Part shown: piece by piece, positions 1 through 10,002 of the stretch | Layout: each line of letters starts with the position of its first letter | Position numbering within the stretch: position 1 is the stretch's first letter | Source: Gammaproteobacteria bacterium | GTDB lineage: Bacteria; Pseudomonadota; Gammaproteobacteria; Pseudomonadales; Azotimanducaceae | Length of the DNA stretch: 64,000 nucleotides | Assembly: GCA_009842245.1 (NCBI GenBank) | Contig: VYFT01000006.1 | Coordinates: 127,039 to 191,038 of the forward strand | Direction: 5' to 3' | The notes under the pieces: model-generated | Databases searched by the model: none | What the model was told of the DNA's origin: nothing | The model's input: only the letters and a program-made list of their open reading frames with translations | Translations under genes and position numbers: made by a program

Positions 1-315
1 TTCGCGTATCGGATTCGCGAATCGAGGACCTACTCCTTCGAAGTAGTCCAACTCCAATCCCATAGGATGGAGTATCGGTAGCAAGTCAGCGAACACAATT
101 GCAGCGTCTACACCAAGGATTCGCTGTGCGTCCAGCGTGACTTTCGCGGATAAATCAGGATTCGTGAAGAAATCTAGACTCTTGGTACTACCTTTGACTG
201 CTCGATATTCCGGCATGTATCGACCAGCCTGACGATTTAACCAAATAGGTGTGTGTTCTGTAGGTTCTCCTCGACACGCTTTCAGAAATGTCGTGTCGTG
301 GGATCGAATACTCAT
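1..315 (-). CDS. hemE: Uroporphyrinogen decarboxylase, N-terminal part (cut by window edge)
   Basis: HemE decarboxylates uroporphyrinogen III to coproporphyrinogen III in cytoplasmic haem synthesis. I translated the reverse strand by hand and obtained 105 residues from an ATG at 315, open to the left edge. Residues 28-38 read RQAGRYMPEYR, the HemE signature that binds the substrate carboxylates, followed by the family-typical SLDFF, DAAIVFADLLP and GLELDYFEG stretches. The ATG overlaps the fabV stop as ATGA, so the two genes are probably translationally coupled, with fabV upstream. About 250 residues of a normal HemE (about 355) lie outside the window. The family call is secure. Confidence 0.95.
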   Translation of the reverse strand, partial: MSIRSHDTTFLKACRGEPTEHTPIWLNRQAGRYMPEYRAVKGSTKSLDFFTNPDLSAKVTLDAQRILGVDAAIVFADLLPILHPMGLELDYFEGVGPRFANPIRE

Positions 316-1502
316 CCCTTAAGTTCGACCGGGTTGACCTCCACGTCGTAATCGACTTCAGGGTGTCCAAAACCGAACAATCTCAAAAAGTCTGATTGAA
401 ACCCGCTGACATCCGCGATCTCGTGGACATTGTCTGTATCGATAATTGACCAACTTTTGGCAACACTGGCTTGTACATCCTCATCAAGTTCGTAGTTATC
501 CATTCGAATACGTCCGGCATCATCCACTCGGCGCGGTTCTAAATACAGTTGTTCTTGAAAGAGCCGATAGATGTGATCAATACAGTCTTCGTGAAAGCCT
601 TTAGCTTTCATTTCTCGAAACAAGATTGAAAAGTACAACGGGACTACTGGGATTGCAATGCTCGCTTGGGTGACGACTGCTTTTAGTACCGCGATATAGG
701 CTTCTACCTTAGATTGACCGAAGCGTTCGTTTAGTCGTCCGCAGGTTTCATCTAGGTGTTCTTTCGCTTTTCCGATCGTTCCACCACGATAAATAGGCCA
801 AGTGAGTTCATTCCCTAAATAGGTATAAGCAACGGTTTTAAAGTTTTCGGCTAGTACTCCTGCTTCGAAAAGAGCGTCGATCCAAAGTTCCCAGTCTTCC
901 CCTCCCATGACTGCTGTTGTGGCCTGAATTTCTTCCTCTGTTGCACTTTCAATATCGATATCTGCTACTTCACAATTTCCCGTAAGTACATCAAGTTTTA
1001 ACGTGCGAGAACTCATATCCTGTCCAATGGGTTTGATCGAGGAACGAAACACTTCACCGGTTTTTGGGTGCGTCCGAATGGGAGCGGCTAAACTATAAAT
1101 TAAGAGGTCAATTGAGTTTAAATTGTTCCGAATAGCGTTGATGACTTCGGCTTTGGTATGATCAGCAAATGCGTCGTCATTAATCGTATGAGAAAACAAA
1201 TTGGCTGATCGAGCCAGCCGATCAAATGCAACGTTGTTGTACCAGCCCGCGGAACCAGTTCTTCTGTCGGTGGGTTCTTTTTCAAATGACACGCCAATCG
1301 TGTTTGCTCTGCAACCGAAAGCCGCAGATATTCGCGAGGCTAAGCCGTATCCTGCTGAGCAACCAATAATTAGAGCGTTGGTTGTACCCGACACTCGTGG
1401 TCGTCCTCGCACGTAATTTACTTGGTCTTGCACATTCCTAGCACAACCAGTTGGATGTGCCGTGGTACATATGAAGCCGCGAATTCTGGGTTTGACAATC
1501 AT
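312..1502 (-). CDS. fabV: Trans-2-enoyl-[ACP] reductase, FabV type
   Basis: FabV is the NADH-dependent enoyl-ACP reductase that completes each cycle of type II fatty acid elongation. The 396 residues match the family length of about 400. A Gly-rich nucleotide-binding stretch lies at residues 47-57 (GCSAGYGLASR). The catalytic pair with FabV spacing is visible as Tyr238 and Lys247 in IYRGGTIGKAK. FabV is larger than FabI and usually triclosan-resistant; that is family knowledge, not something seen here. The gene precedes hemE with a 4-base overlap, a pairing with no obvious metabolic logic. It is transcribed away from dapD, with about 190 bases between them. Confidence 0.95.
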   Translation of the reverse strand: MIVKPRIRGFICTTAHPTGCARNVQDQVNYVRGRPRVSGTTNALIIGCSAGYGLASRISAAFGCRANTIGVSFEKEPTDRRTGSAGWYNNVAFDRLARSANLFSHTINDDAFADHTKAEVINAIRNNLNSIDLLIYSLAAPIRTHPKTGEVFRSSIKPIGQDMSSRTLKLDVLTGNCEVADIDIESATEEEIQATTAVMGGEDWELWIDALFEAGVLAENFKTVAYTYLGNELTWPIYRGGTIGKAKEHLDETCGRLNERFGQSKVEAYIAVLKAVVTQASIAIPVVPLYFSILFREMKAKGFHEDCIDHIYRLFQEQLYLEPRRVDDAGRIRMDNYELDEDVQASVAKSWSIIDTDNVHEIADVSGFQSDFLRLFGFGHPEVDYDVEVNPVELKG

Positions 1503-1694
1503 CTGGATTCCCTATTCTAAAGATAGAGAATTCTGCAAATTGCTAATTTTGTATGTACATCTAGAGCCACAACGTCGAACGGTTTCAGCTTACCTACACT
1601 GTCGAGTATTCCAATGGAGGCCTGTAGATAGACAGATGAGCTGGAACCCACATAATCTCATTTGTTGGATTCGATCTTTTGAAGGAAAACTAGT

Positions 1695-2528
1695 TTGAAC
1701 AACGAACAAGTTATCAATCGAGCCTGGGAGGAACGAGACGAGTACTCTGCTGCGACTGAGGGTCCTGTGCGGATTGCGGTCGAAAAGACCCTAGCAGCGC
1801 TTGACAAAGGCGTGTTGAGAGTTGCCGAAAAGCGCGACGGTGCCTGGCTTGTTCATCAATGGTTAAAGAAAGCGGTGTTGCTGAGCTTTGTCCTCAATCC
1901 GTTTGCACGCATTGCTACACAGAACGACGCACTTGCTTGGTGGGACAAAGTACCTTCGAAGTTTTCTGGTTGGGATTCGGAAGACTTCAGTTCGCACAGT
2001 TTTCGAGCGGTTCCCGGTTCGTTCGTGCGACATTCAGCATACATCGCTCCCAACGTGGTACTCATGCCATGCTTCGTGAACGTTGGGGCACACATCGGTG
2101 GAGGTACGATGATTGACACATGGGCAACCGTTGGCTCTTGTGCACAGATTGGAAAAAACTGTCACATTTCAGGTGGATCAGGCATAGGTGGCGTGCTCGA
2201 ACCACTACAGGCGAATCCCGTGATCATTGAAGATAATTGCTTCATCGGTGCCCGGTCCGAAGTTGTTGAAGGTGTAATTGTCGAAGAAGGTTCGGTATTG
2301 TCGATGGGAGTGTTTGTAGGAGCATCGACGAAGATCTATGACGCTCAAACCGGTGAAATTCTTCGAGGTCGGATACCGGCATATTCGGTGGTCGTACCAG
2401 GTTCGCTACCGAAAAATATTCAAAAAGACGGCATAATGAGTCCGAATTTGTACTGTGCAGTAATCATTAAGAAGGTCGATGCGAACACTAGAGCAAAAAC
2501 CTCGATCAATGAGCTACTACGTGACTAG
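1695..2528 (+). CDS. dapD: Tetrahydrodipicolinate N-succinyltransferase
   Basis: DapD succinylates tetrahydrodipicolinate in the succinylase branch of lysine and meso-diaminopimelate synthesis, supplying peptidoglycan. The 277 residues are close to the 274 of E. coli. The N-terminal helical domain is followed from about residue 95 by hexapeptide repeats of a left-handed beta helix ([28 protein letters not shown]), and the C-terminal acceptor region contains PGSLPK. The start is TTG at 1695 with a GAAGGA ribosome site eight bases upstream; the only nearby ATG, at 1636, is out of frame. Its TAG stop shares CTAG with the folA stop on the other strand. Confidence 0.95.
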   Translation: MNNEQVINRAWEERDEYSAATEGPVRIAVEKTLAALDKGVLRVAEKRDGAWLVHQWLKKAVLLSFVLNPFARIATQNDALAWWDKVPSKFSGWDSEDFSSHSFRAVPGSFVRHSAYIAPNVVLMPCFVNVGAHIGGGTMIDTWATVGSCAQIGKNCHISGGSGIGGVLEPLQANPVIIEDNCFIGARSEVVEGVIVEEGSVLSMGVFVGASTKIYDAQTGEILRGRIPAYSVVVPGSLPKNIQKDGIMSPNLYCAVIIKKVDANTRAKTSINELLRD

Positions 2529-3028
2529 AGAGCGCGTTCATAGCGCCTAGTGTCATACGAGTAAACATGTTTTGAGTCTTGCGGATGGTGAGTTTCGGAG
2601 ATTAGTTTCCAACAACTTTCGTCATATTCTGGGAAGTAAGCGTCGCCCTGTACCTCAGCGTTTACCGTCGTAGCATACAGCCTATCTGCAAGCGGTAGTG
2701 TTTCGGTATACACACTCGTACCGCCGATTACAAAACACTCTTCAATTTGCTTCGCTTTACAGTGGTGCTTCCCTATGCCCAATGCTTCTTCGAGTGAATG
2801 AGCGACCATTACGTTGTGCAATCTTTGTTTTGTGCGCGTTAAAACAATGTTCAATCGGTTTGGTAGGTGTGATGGCATCGACTCAAACGTCATTCGACCC
2901 ATGATCACCGGCTTTCCAAGGGTCTGTTCTTTGAAATATTTAAGCTCATCCGGAAGCTGCCACGGCAATTTGTTGTCGCGACCAATTACGCGATTGCGCG
3001 ACATAGCCCAAATAAGAGAAATGATCAC
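2525..3028 (-). CDS. folA: Dihydrofolate reductase
   Basis: FolA reduces dihydrofolate to tetrahydrofolate with NADPH, regenerating the cofactor oxidised by thymidylate synthase. The 167 residues show the standard motifs: [17 protein letters not shown] with catalytic Asp27, the NADPH-binding stretch [12 protein letters not shown], and VIGGTSVY. It lies downstream of thyA on the same strand with a 159-base gap, so both may be read from one transcript. The stop codon is the reverse complement of the dapD stop within a shared CTAG (2525-2528), so the two convergent reading frames overlap by four bases. Confidence 0.96.
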   Translation of the reverse strand: MIISLIWAMSRNRVIGRDNKLPWQLPDELKYFKEQTLGKPVIMGRMTFESMPSHLPNRLNIVLTRTKQRLHNVMVAHSLEEALGIGKHHCKAKQIEECFVIGGTSVYTETLPLADRLYATTVNAEVQGDAYFPEYDESCWKLISETHHPQDSKHVYSYDTRRYERAL

Positions 3029-3187
3029 AGACTAGATTCAAGCATTAGCGAGATTGCAACGGTCGCTCACGTCGCGTAAGAAACAATATAGATGAATGTT
3101 GCCATAGAGAACGTATGTGGGGACTATTCGGCGAAAACTGCTGTTATTCTCGCTATGTTCGGGAATCCGTCTTGTTTTCCTCGTTTA

Positions 3188-3982
3188 CTACACTGCGATG
3201 TCTGCTTTCAGTACTCCGTGACTGGTGTAGTCCAAAATTCGGATGTCGTCATATTGGAACTCGAACAAATCGGTAACGTTTGGGTTGAGATCCAATTTCG
3301 GTAGTTTGAGCGGTTCTCGGGCGAGCTGTGCTCTGGTTTGTTCTAGGTGGTTTACATATAAGTGTGCGTCTCCAAAGGTGTGTACGAATTCACCAGGTTC
3401 TAAATTTGTTACATGAGCAACCATGTGTGTCAGTAACGAATAGCTAGCAATATTGAATGGTACGCCCAAGAAGACATCAGCACTGCGCTGATATAACTGG
3501 CAAGACAGCTTGTTATTGGCTACATAGAATTGAAAAAAAGTATGACACGGTGGAAGCGCCATCTTGTCGATAAATTCAACATTCCAGGCTGAGACAAGGT
3601 GGCGGCGAGAAGACGGATTGGTACGAATAGACTCGAGCACTCGTGAAATTTGATCAATGAACTCACCGTTTGCGCAAGGCCACGAGCGCCATTGATAGCC
3701 GTATACGGGGCCTAAATCACCATTTTCATCCGCCCATTCATCCCAAATGTGCACTTTGTTTTCTTGAAGATAACGGATGTTTGAAGAACCAGATAGCAAC
3801 CAGAGTAATTCGTACACGATTCCTCGAACAAACATTTTTTTTGTGGTTACTAAGGGGAATCCCTCACTTAAATCGACTCGAAATTGATGTCCAAATATCG
3901 ACAGCGTACCTGTCCCCGTGCGATCTTCTTTCGGTACGCCGTCAGCGACAATTCTTTGTAGCAAGTCGAGATATTGTTTCAT
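3188..3982 (-). CDS. thyA: Thymidylate synthase
   Basis: ThyA methylates dUMP to dTMP using methylenetetrahydrofolate, producing dihydrofolate for FolA. The 264 residues equal the E. coli length. Arg21 lies in the phosphate-binding RTGTGT segment. The catalytic cysteine is Cys146 in [12 protein letters not shown], followed by the dUMP-binding [12 protein letters not shown] and [12 protein letters not shown]. The start overlaps the lgt stop by four bases, reproducing the enterobacterial lgt-thyA order. No frame disruption is visible. Confidence 0.97.
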   Translation of the reverse strand: MKQYLDLLQRIVADGVPKEDRTGTGTLSIFGHQFRVDLSEGFPLVTTKKMFVRGIVYELLWLLSGSSNIRYLQENKVHIWDEWADENGDLGPVYGYQWRSWPCANGEFIDQISRVLESIRTNPSSRRHLVSAWNVEFIDKMALPPCHTFFQFYVANNKLSCQLYQRSADVFLGVPFNIASYSLLTHMVAHVTNLEPGEFVHTFGDAHLYVNHLEQTRAQLAREPLKLPKLDLNPNVTDLFEFQYDDIRILDYTSHGVLKADIAV

Positions 3983-4812
3983 GGTTTTTTGCGATGCGTC
4001 AGATATTGATTAATTTGAGGAATTAACAGCAGGCCACCAATGAGAATCATTGGGATTGACAGTAATTGTCCCATGGTCAGCCAGTCACCTACTATAAATC
4101 CAAGTTCAACATCGGGTTCGCGAAAACTCTCAGTAAAACATCGTCCTATTCCATAGAGTAGGATGAACAGACCACTCACAATACCGCGTTGTCTAGGTTT
4201 ACTGGAAAACCACCAAAGTAAGCCAAACACAACCACACCGGTCACGAATGCTTGGTACAGACTTGAAATGTGGCGTGTGAGTTCCTCATACTGTCCCACG
4301 CATGTAGGATTTAGTTGAACCACAGCGTGACAGGGAAAGTGTACCCCTAAAAAGCTCTCTGTTACTCGACCGGGTAGCTCGGTATTTGCGAAATTACCCA
4401 GCCTACCGATACCAATGCCGATTGGAACTATGGGCACCACAAAATCAGTGACACTAAAGAATGTCGTTTTGTTAAGCTTGCACCACAACAAAATTGCCGA
4501 ACCTACACCGAGAACACCACCGTGAAACGACATGCCGCCTTCCCAGACTCGGACTGCCCAAAACGGATCATCTAAAAATCGATCAAATCCGTAGAACAAG
4601 ACGAAACCAATCCGACCGACCAGAAGCGTACCGACTACACCCCAAAATAGTAAGTCATTCCATTGTTGAACAGTAATATTAGAATGAGTTTTAAGTCGCT
4701 TGCGGCCTAACCAGTAACAAACTGCAAAAGCTGTGATGTAAGCCAGCCCGTACCAACGAACTGCAAACGGCCCGAGCGAAAAAATAACAGGGTCTATGTC
4801 GGGGTAGTTCAA
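3979..4812 (-). CDS. lgt: Prolipoprotein diacylglyceryl transferase
   Basis: Lgt transfers diacylglycerol from phosphatidylglycerol to the lipobox cysteine of prolipoproteins in the inner membrane. The 277-residue protein has about seven hydrophobic segments. The family motifs are present: MSFHGGVLG with the essential His at residue 97, and [12 protein letters not shown] with Arg137. It is the first gene of the lgt-thyA pair. In E. coli ptsP lies directly upstream; here a divergent TANGO2-family gene separates lgt from ptsP. The ATG at 4812 is followed by the typical N-terminus ending in [10 protein letters not shown]. Confidence 0.95.
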   Translation of the reverse strand: MNYPDIDPVIFSLGPFAVRWYGLAYITAFAVCYWLGRKRLKTHSNITVQQWNDLLFWGVVGTLLVGRIGFVLFYGFDRFLDDPFWAVRVWEGGMSFHGGVLGVGSAILLWCKLNKTTFFSVTDFVVPIVPIGIGIGRLGNFANTELPGRVTESFLGVHFPCHAVVQLNPTCVGQYEELTRHISSLYQAFVTGVVVFGLLWWFSSKPRQRGIVSGLFILLYGIGRCFTESFREPDVELGFIVGDWLTMGQLLSIPMILIGGLLLIPQINQYLTHRKKP

Positions 4813-4970
4813 TGCGTTGAATTGCCCTTTAGGCTAGCTTGCGATGAAAATATTTAATCGTGTTGAAGTTCTTAATTCGTGCAAAGAAATTGTAACTGAG
4901 ATGCAAGAAAGTGCTTTTTAAAAAATCAGGACTACCCAAATAATTCCGAGAATGAGTGTGAGTTGAATCT

Positions 4971-5678
4971 GTGTGTCTGATCCTTGTTGCATATAGAGTT
5001 GACTCGAGGTTTCCATTGATTGTCGCGGCAAATCGAGATGAATATTTCGCGCGTCCTACCAGACGAGCTCACTTTTGGTCAGACTACCCTGACATTTATG
5101 GTGGTCGAGATTTGCAAAACGGAGGAACCTGGATGGGTGTTAGCAGGACAGGTCGTTTCGCCGCGGTTGCAAACTGGTCCTTTTCAAACGAAAGAGATTC
5201 TGACTATTGCTCTCGCGGTGACTTGGTCAGGGAGTTTCTTCGTGCGAATGACAATTCGATACAGTTTGTAAATACGATCAATCCAAGTGATTATCGTGGG
5301 TGTAATTTGATTGTGTACGATGGAAATGATCTTGTATATTGGAGCAATCACGGCTCTGCGACGATGTCGCTTGATCCAAGTTGTCATGTGATAACCAACG
5401 CGAGTTTTAACAGTCGTACTACTCGGGCAAGTTTAGCGCTTAAGAAATTTGAACTGATAGACAAAAAGAACGATGTCAACGTGCTCCTGGCTTTGCTTGA
5501 ACCTAAGACGCCACCTCAAGATAGTGGTTGTTTTGTGTTTGGAGACACTTATGGAACGCGCGCTAGCACTACGTTGCTGCTAGGATCGAGCACCGTTAGT
5601 TTTTGTGAACAACAATACGGACCCAACGCAGAGTTAGGATCACTTGCATCTCAGGAGATAGAGCTTATTCCTCGTTAG
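4971..5678 (+). CDS. NRDE/TANGO2-family protein
   Basis: The first residues, MCLILVAYR, and the AANRDEYFARPT motif are diagnostic of the NRDE (TANGO2) family. Members are thought to be N-terminal-nucleophile-type proteins in which Cys2 is exposed after Met removal; bacterial substrates are not established, and haem handling has been proposed for relatives. GGRDLQNGGTWMGVSRTGRFA is also family-typical. The 235 residues are a usual bacterial length. The GTG start at 4971 is fixed by an in-frame stop 12 bases upstream and by the need for Cys at position 2. The gene stands alone between lgt (divergent) and ptsP (convergent). Confidence 0.85.
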   Translation: MCLILVAYRVDSRFPLIVAANRDEYFARPTRRAHFWSDYPDIYGGRDLQNGGTWMGVSRTGRFAAVANWSFSNERDSDYCSRGDLVREFLRANDNSIQFVNTINPSDYRGCNLIVYDGNDLVYWSNHGSATMSLDPSCHVITNASFNSRTTRASLALKKFELIDKKNDVNVLLALLEPKTPPQDSGCFVFGDTYGTRASTTLLLGSSTVSFCEQQYGPNAELGSLASQEIELIPR

Positions 5679-5683
5679 TCTCC

Positions 5684-7951
5684 TTAACTGGCTAGCACTT
5701 TCTCCAAACCGGCTTGCTGAAGTTGCTCCCGCACGAATTCAACAATCTCTGTCGCATCTTCCATCGCAAGAACCGAAGTAAGTAACTGCTTACAGAACTG
5801 TTGAGATATATTTCGTACCAACCACTTGATCCTCGGAATGTGGGTTGCGTTCATTGACAGAGAATCGAAACCCATCGCGAGAAGTAACACGGCTCCTTCA
5901 GTCGTGCCCGCCATCTCTCCACAGATGGAGATCGGCGTATCTGCGTCGTGAGCATCCTTGACAATGGAGTCTAATGCTAGTAGAACTGATGGGTGAAATT
6001 CTCGATAAAGGTCGACGACGCGAGCGTTATTGCGAGATACCGCCAGTAGATACTGAGTCAGGTCGTTAGACCCCACCGATAGAAAGTCGACCTGCTGTGC
6101 GATTGAACAAATTTGAAAAATCAGTGCTGGCACCTCGATCATTGCACCGACTGACGGGCGATGAATCTTAAAGCCTTCCTCCTTAATTTCATGGAAAGCT
6201 TGTTCCACTAAGTCTTTCGCAAAACAAACTTCCTCGAGATTGGAAATCATCGGTAGCAATATTCTTAATTCGCTATCTAAGTCATCGCTTGCTTTCAACA
6301 TAGCCCGGACTTGAACCAGGAAGATGTCGGGATGATCTAACGTAACGCGAATTCCTCGCCAACCGAGATACGGGTTATCTTCACGAATGGGAAAGTACGG
6401 GAGTTCTTTGTCCCCGCCGATATCGAGAATTCGCATAGTCACCGGTCTTGGTTCGAACGCTAGCATGTGTTGACGATAGATTTCATATTGCTGCGTTTCG
6501 GTTGGAAAGTGCTTCTTGGATGCAAATGGGACTTCTGTTCGAAACAGACCGACGCCCTCTGCACCGTTTTCGATTGCTTGCTGAATTTCTTCTAACATTC
6601 CAATGTTTACCTGGATCTGTACACGGTGTCCGTCTGTTGTTTCTGCCGGCAAGTCGTGTAGAGTCTCTAGCTCTCGATCAAAACTCTCGCTTTTCTCTAT
6701 CCGTTGTTCGTATTCATTGAGTGTTTCTTCCGTCGGATTAACATAAACCTCACCTGTAGAACCATCGAGTGCTATTGGCGACTCTTCGGCTTCAAACAGT
6801 GGGAGATCCATTGCACCCATCACTGCGGGGATTCCCAACGCTCGCGCTAAGATCGCAGTGTGTGAATTCGCGGAACCAGTTTTAGAGACGATGCCAATGA
6901 TGTTTTCGGGCACGACCTCGGCAATCATCGTTGCCGTCACATATTCCGCAATTAGGATGGCGTGTGCCGGTGGATTGTTGCGATCTCGACTTTGAATATT
7001 TTGGAGTTTTTCTAATAGTTGATCCGCGATATCACGAAGCATGTCCCCACGCTCGGCAAGGTACACATTGTCAATTTCTTCTAAGGTGACAATATGACGG
7101 GCAAAAACTCGCTTAACCGCACCGGGTGCCCACTGACTATGATCGAAAATCTCGCCTTTAACCTCGTCCACCATCGTTTCGTCGTCAAGAATGTGAAGAT
7201 ACGCGTTAAAGATTTCTTGATGCATCGGATCTAGCTCGTCAAACGACTGAGAGATCTTTTCGTTGTGTTCCCGCACTGCTTTGAGAGCGACTAAAAAACG
7301 TTGAAATTCGGCCTCTGGCTCCTCGGCTTCACGTTCCGGAACATCGTCGAGCATTAAGTCGTCATACAGTACAAAACCAGTACCTATACGACATCCTGGG
7401 GAACTGGGAATTGCCCGAAACTTTTTTTGTATTCGATGACGATGGTAGTTGGGCGTGGCGGCGATTTCCCCAAATTCAATCGCGTGAGCGATAGTCGCAG
7501 CAAGAGCCGTCGCTAATGAAGTGAGAAATCCTTCTTCATCATCGGTGAACTTTTGGCTGTCTCGACGCACGGTGAGCACGCCTACGCACTTGCGGTTATG
7601 TACCATCGGGACGCCCAGAAATACATTAAATTCTGAGTCTGCTATGACGGAGTTGCTCACGAACGCAGGATGAGCGGTTGCATCCATTAGATTGAGTGGC
7701 TCAGCGCGTTTAGCAATAAAGCCTACTAATCCAGTGTTCTCTGGTAACGCCAGTTCGTGGATTTGATCAGTGAACGGTCCTTCGTGTGCGATCAGACGAA
7801 AGCAATCCGTTGTCCGGTCAAAAGCGTAAAGCGAACAGCAATCGACTCCGAGATTCATGCCGATTCGTGCGACGGCCATAGCCGCAACCTTGCTCCAATC
7901 CGATTGGGCGAGGATGTCGCGGGTCAATCGGATCATTGCCTCGTACATCAT
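5684..7951 (-). CDS. ptsP: Phosphoenolpyruvate-protein phosphotransferase of the nitrogen PTS (EI-Ntr)
   Basis: PtsP takes phosphate from phosphoenolpyruvate and passes it to Npr and then PtsN, a regulatory chain not coupled to sugar uptake. The 755 residues begin with a GAF domain at about 10-160, the sensory module that distinguishes EI-Ntr from sugar EI. The phosphorylated histidine is His364 in GSANSHTAILARALG. The C-terminal PEP-binding TIM barrel contains GVGLFRTE, LDIGGDKELPYF, LPMISNLEEV and the catalytic GEMAGTTEGAVLLL. Its start overlaps the rppH stop by four bases, as in E. coli. Its partners npr and ptsN are at 50.5-52.1 kb. Confidence 0.96.
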   Translation of the reverse strand: MMYEAMIRLTRDILAQSDWSKVAAMAVARIGMNLGVDCCSLYAFDRTTDCFRLIAHEGPFTDQIHELALPENTGLVGFIAKRAEPLNLMDATAHPAFVSNSVIADSEFNVFLGVPMVHNRKCVGVLTVRRDSQKFTDDEEGFLTSLATALAATIAHAIEFGEIAATPNYHRHRIQKKFRAIPSSPGCRIGTGFVLYDDLMLDDVPEREAEEPEAEFQRFLVALKAVREHNEKISQSFDELDPMHQEIFNAYLHILDDETMVDEVKGEIFDHSQWAPGAVKRVFARHIVTLEEIDNVYLAERGDMLRDIADQLLEKLQNIQSRDRNNPPAHAILIAEYVTATMIAEVVPENIIGIVSKTGSANSHTAILARALGIPAVMGAMDLPLFEAEESPIALDGSTGEVYVNPTEETLNEYEQRIEKSESFDRELETLHDLPAETTDGHRVQIQVNIGMLEEIQQAIENGAEGVGLFRTEVPFASKKHFPTETQQYEIYRQHMLAFEPRPVTMRILDIGGDKELPYFPIREDNPYLGWRGIRVTLDHPDIFLVQVRAMLKASDDLDSELRILLPMISNLEEVCFAKDLVEQAFHEIKEEGFKIHRPSVGAMIEVPALIFQICSIAQQVDFLSVGSNDLTQYLLAVSRNNARVVDLYREFHPSVLLALDSIVKDAHDADTPISICGEMAGTTEGAVLLLAMGFDSLSMNATHIPRIKWLVRNISQQFCKQLLTSVLAMEDATEIVEFVREQLQQAGLEKVLAS

Positions 7952-8442
7952 GGGTTCACCGCTAGCCTCAAGTACGGTGCTAGTTCCGTTAACGCGCGAT
8001 GATACAAGTCGTGTTTGAACTCAACTATCAATCGCAACGGTTCCCAATAGTCCACCCACTTCCATGCGTCAAACTCCGGATTTGGGACGTTTTGAACGTC
8101 GATACTCTCATCGGAGCCATGATAGCGAAGGAGAAAAAACTGCAATTGTTGACCAGCGTATCGCCAAGTTTTCTTCACGTTCAATTCTTGAATCACGCTA
8201 GATGGGTAATCATACTTTATATACTGTTGAGTGAATCCCAGAATCTCTACGCTACCTTGACAAATCCCAGTTTCTTCTGTCAATTCGCGTAGTGCAGCAC
8301 CGCTTGGAGATTCATCTGGGTCAATGCCGCCTTGCGGAAATTGCCATTGATCTACCATATCGTTGCGTCGGCCGATCAAAACTTGATCTCGCGCGTTGAC
8401 GACAACGATTCCAATCGCTGGTCGATAGGACAAAGATGTCAA
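7948..8442 (-). CDS. rppH: RNA pyrophosphohydrolase (Nudix)
   Basis: RppH removes pyrophosphate from the 5' triphosphate end of mRNA, which opens it to RNase E-dependent decay. The 164 residues contain a complete Nudix box at about residues 38-60 (GGIDPDESPSGAALRELTEE and on), with the metal-binding Glu residues in place. The N-terminal YRPAIGIVVVNARDQVLIGRR and the WQFPQGG lead-in are RppH-typical. It is co-directional and overlapping with ptsP. It is probably the first gene of that operon, since gcvPB ends about 100 bases upstream. Confidence 0.94.
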   Translation of the reverse strand: MTSLSYRPAIGIVVVNARDQVLIGRRNDMVDQWQFPQGGIDPDESPSGAALRELTEETGICQGSVEILGFTQQYIKYDYPSSVIQELNVKKTWRYAGQQLQFFLLRYHGSDESIDVQNVPNPEFDAWKWVDYWEPLRLIVEFKHDLYHRALTELAPYLRLAVNP

Positions 8443-8541
8443 ATTGGTATTAATCCCGCGGTTCTGAAACGATCGAGAAATGCCGTTGAGTAATACCTAG
8501 GCATATGCTTCGGATCGATACGGTCTGCCGTTATTGATTCC

Positions 8542-9999
8542 CTAATCGGCTGACCAGGTCAAGTCGAGAACGCGCGCCGCGCGAACTTCATCAAGTCGCC
8601 GTACAACTTGATTGTGCGGTGCTTGTTTCACAATGTCCGAATCTTCTTGCGCTTCCTCTCGAATCTTGCTCATCGCGCAAACAAACTCGTCCAGTACTGC
8701 TTTGGTTTCAGTTTCGGTGGGTTCGATTAAAAAACACTCTGGGACGAGCAGCGGGAAATAGGTCGTAGGCGCATGCATATCAAAGTCAAGCAATCGCTTG
8801 GCGAAATCTAGTGCTCGAACATCTAGATCCCTAGCTTCTCTATTCAAAGTGATGAGAAATTCGTGGGTAGCACGTCGAGTGGGATAAGCTAGTTGAAATC
8901 CAGCTTTGGACAATTCTGCAGCGAGATAATTCGCGTTGAGCGTAGCAAATTCTGCGACTCTTACCATACCTTCTCGGCCGAGCATGAGAGCGTACGCCAA
9001 TGCACGAATCAATATCCCAGCATTTCCCATAAATGCTGATAGCTTGCCAATAGTAAGTGGAAAATAATTTTCATCGAGCCAAATATACTCGTCATTTAGT
9101 TTTCCTACCATTGGTATCGGTAGATATGGTTGAAGCAAACTGTTGACAGCGACCGGGCCAGCACCGGGACCACCTCCGCCGTGAGGGGTAGCAAACGTCT
9201 TGTGAAGGTTGAGATGTAACACATCAAACCCCATATCACCGGGACAAACTTTACCAAGGATGGCATTCAGATTTGCGCCGTCATAGTAGAGTAATCCGCC
9301 CGCGTCATGCACGATATCGGCAATGTCCAAGATTCGTCTTTCAAACACAGCGCAAGTCGAAGGATTGGTGAGCATTATTCCTGCCGTTTTAGGACCTACC
9401 AAGCGTTTCAAATCTTCAATATCTACATCGCCATCGGCTGCAACCTTTATTTCGCGTGTTTTAAATCCACACATAGTAGCAGTTGCCGGGTTGGTCCCAT
9501 GCGCAGCGGTAGGCACGAGAATCTCGTCCCGGTCAAAGTCGCCGCAATCTTCATGGTAGGCGCGGATCATCAATCCACCAGCTAATTCGCCCTGCGCGCC
9601 CGCCATCGGTACTAAAGACACTTCTTCCATCCCAGTGACGGTCTTTAGCGTTTCTTGTAAATCCCAGAAACACTTCAATAAGCCTTGACTTGCAAATGCT
9701 GGCGTTAGAGGGTGGCGACTAAGAAAACCTGGTTGAGATGCGGCACGATGAGCCCCCCTAGGGTTGTACTTCATCGTGCACGAACCGAGGGGATAGAAAT
9801 TTCCATCGATCGAAAAATTCTGCTGGGATAACTTTGTGAAATGCCGTACGGTCTGAAGTTCTGAGACTTCGGGTAATACCGGTTTTGATACCCGAAGTGC
9901 TTCCGCAGGAAGTCCCGTTAAGTCCCCAGCCTTGGGAGTCTGTACACCTGCTATCCGCCCGGGCTCTGAAGTGTCAAATATGGTTGGTATCGTTGGCAT
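8542..9999 (-). CDS. gcvPB: Glycine dehydrogenase (decarboxylating) subunit 2
   Basis: This is the C-terminal, catalytic half of the glycine cleavage P-protein, which decarboxylates glycine with pyridoxal phosphate and loads aminomethyl on GcvH. The 485 residues include the PLP lysine, Lys267, in [17 protein letters not shown], plus [13 protein letters not shown] and AAHGTNPA. E. coli has one long GcvP; here the protein is split into two genes three bases apart, as in Gram-positives and many non-enteric proteobacteria. It is the last gene of the ygfB-to-gcvPB operon. Confidence 0.96.
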   Translation of the reverse strand: MPTIPTIFDTSEPGRIAGVQTPKAGDLTGLPAEALRVSKPVLPEVSELQTVRHFTKLSQQNFSIDGNFYPLGSCTMKYNPRGAHRAASQPGFLSRHPLTPAFASQGLLKCFWDLQETLKTVTGMEEVSLVPMAGAQGELAGGLMIRAYHEDCGDFDRDEILVPTAAHGTNPATATMCGFKTREIKVAADGDVDIEDLKRLVGPKTAGIMLTNPSTCAVFERRILDIADIVHDAGGLLYYDGANLNAILGKVCPGDMGFDVLHLNLHKTFATPHGGGGPGAGPVAVNSLLQPYLPIPMVGKLNDEYIWLDENYFPLTIGKLSAFMGNAGILIRALAYALMLGREGMVRVAEFATLNANYLAAELSKAGFQLAYPTRRATHEFLITLNREARDLDVRALDFAKRLLDFDMHAPTTYFPLLVPECFLIEPTETETKAVLDEFVCAMSKIREEAQEDSDIVKQAPHNQVVRRLDEVRAARVLDLTWSAD

Positions 10000-10002
10000 G
10001 AA

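Noticed and set aside
3092..3304. Open frame of 70 codons on the plus strand
   Set aside because: More than half lies antisense to the conserved end of thyA, and the protein has no recognisable features.
4844..4921. Possible 25-codon peptide upstream of the TANGO2-family gene
   Set aside because: Very short, no ribosome site and no family; likely chance in an A+T-rich leader.
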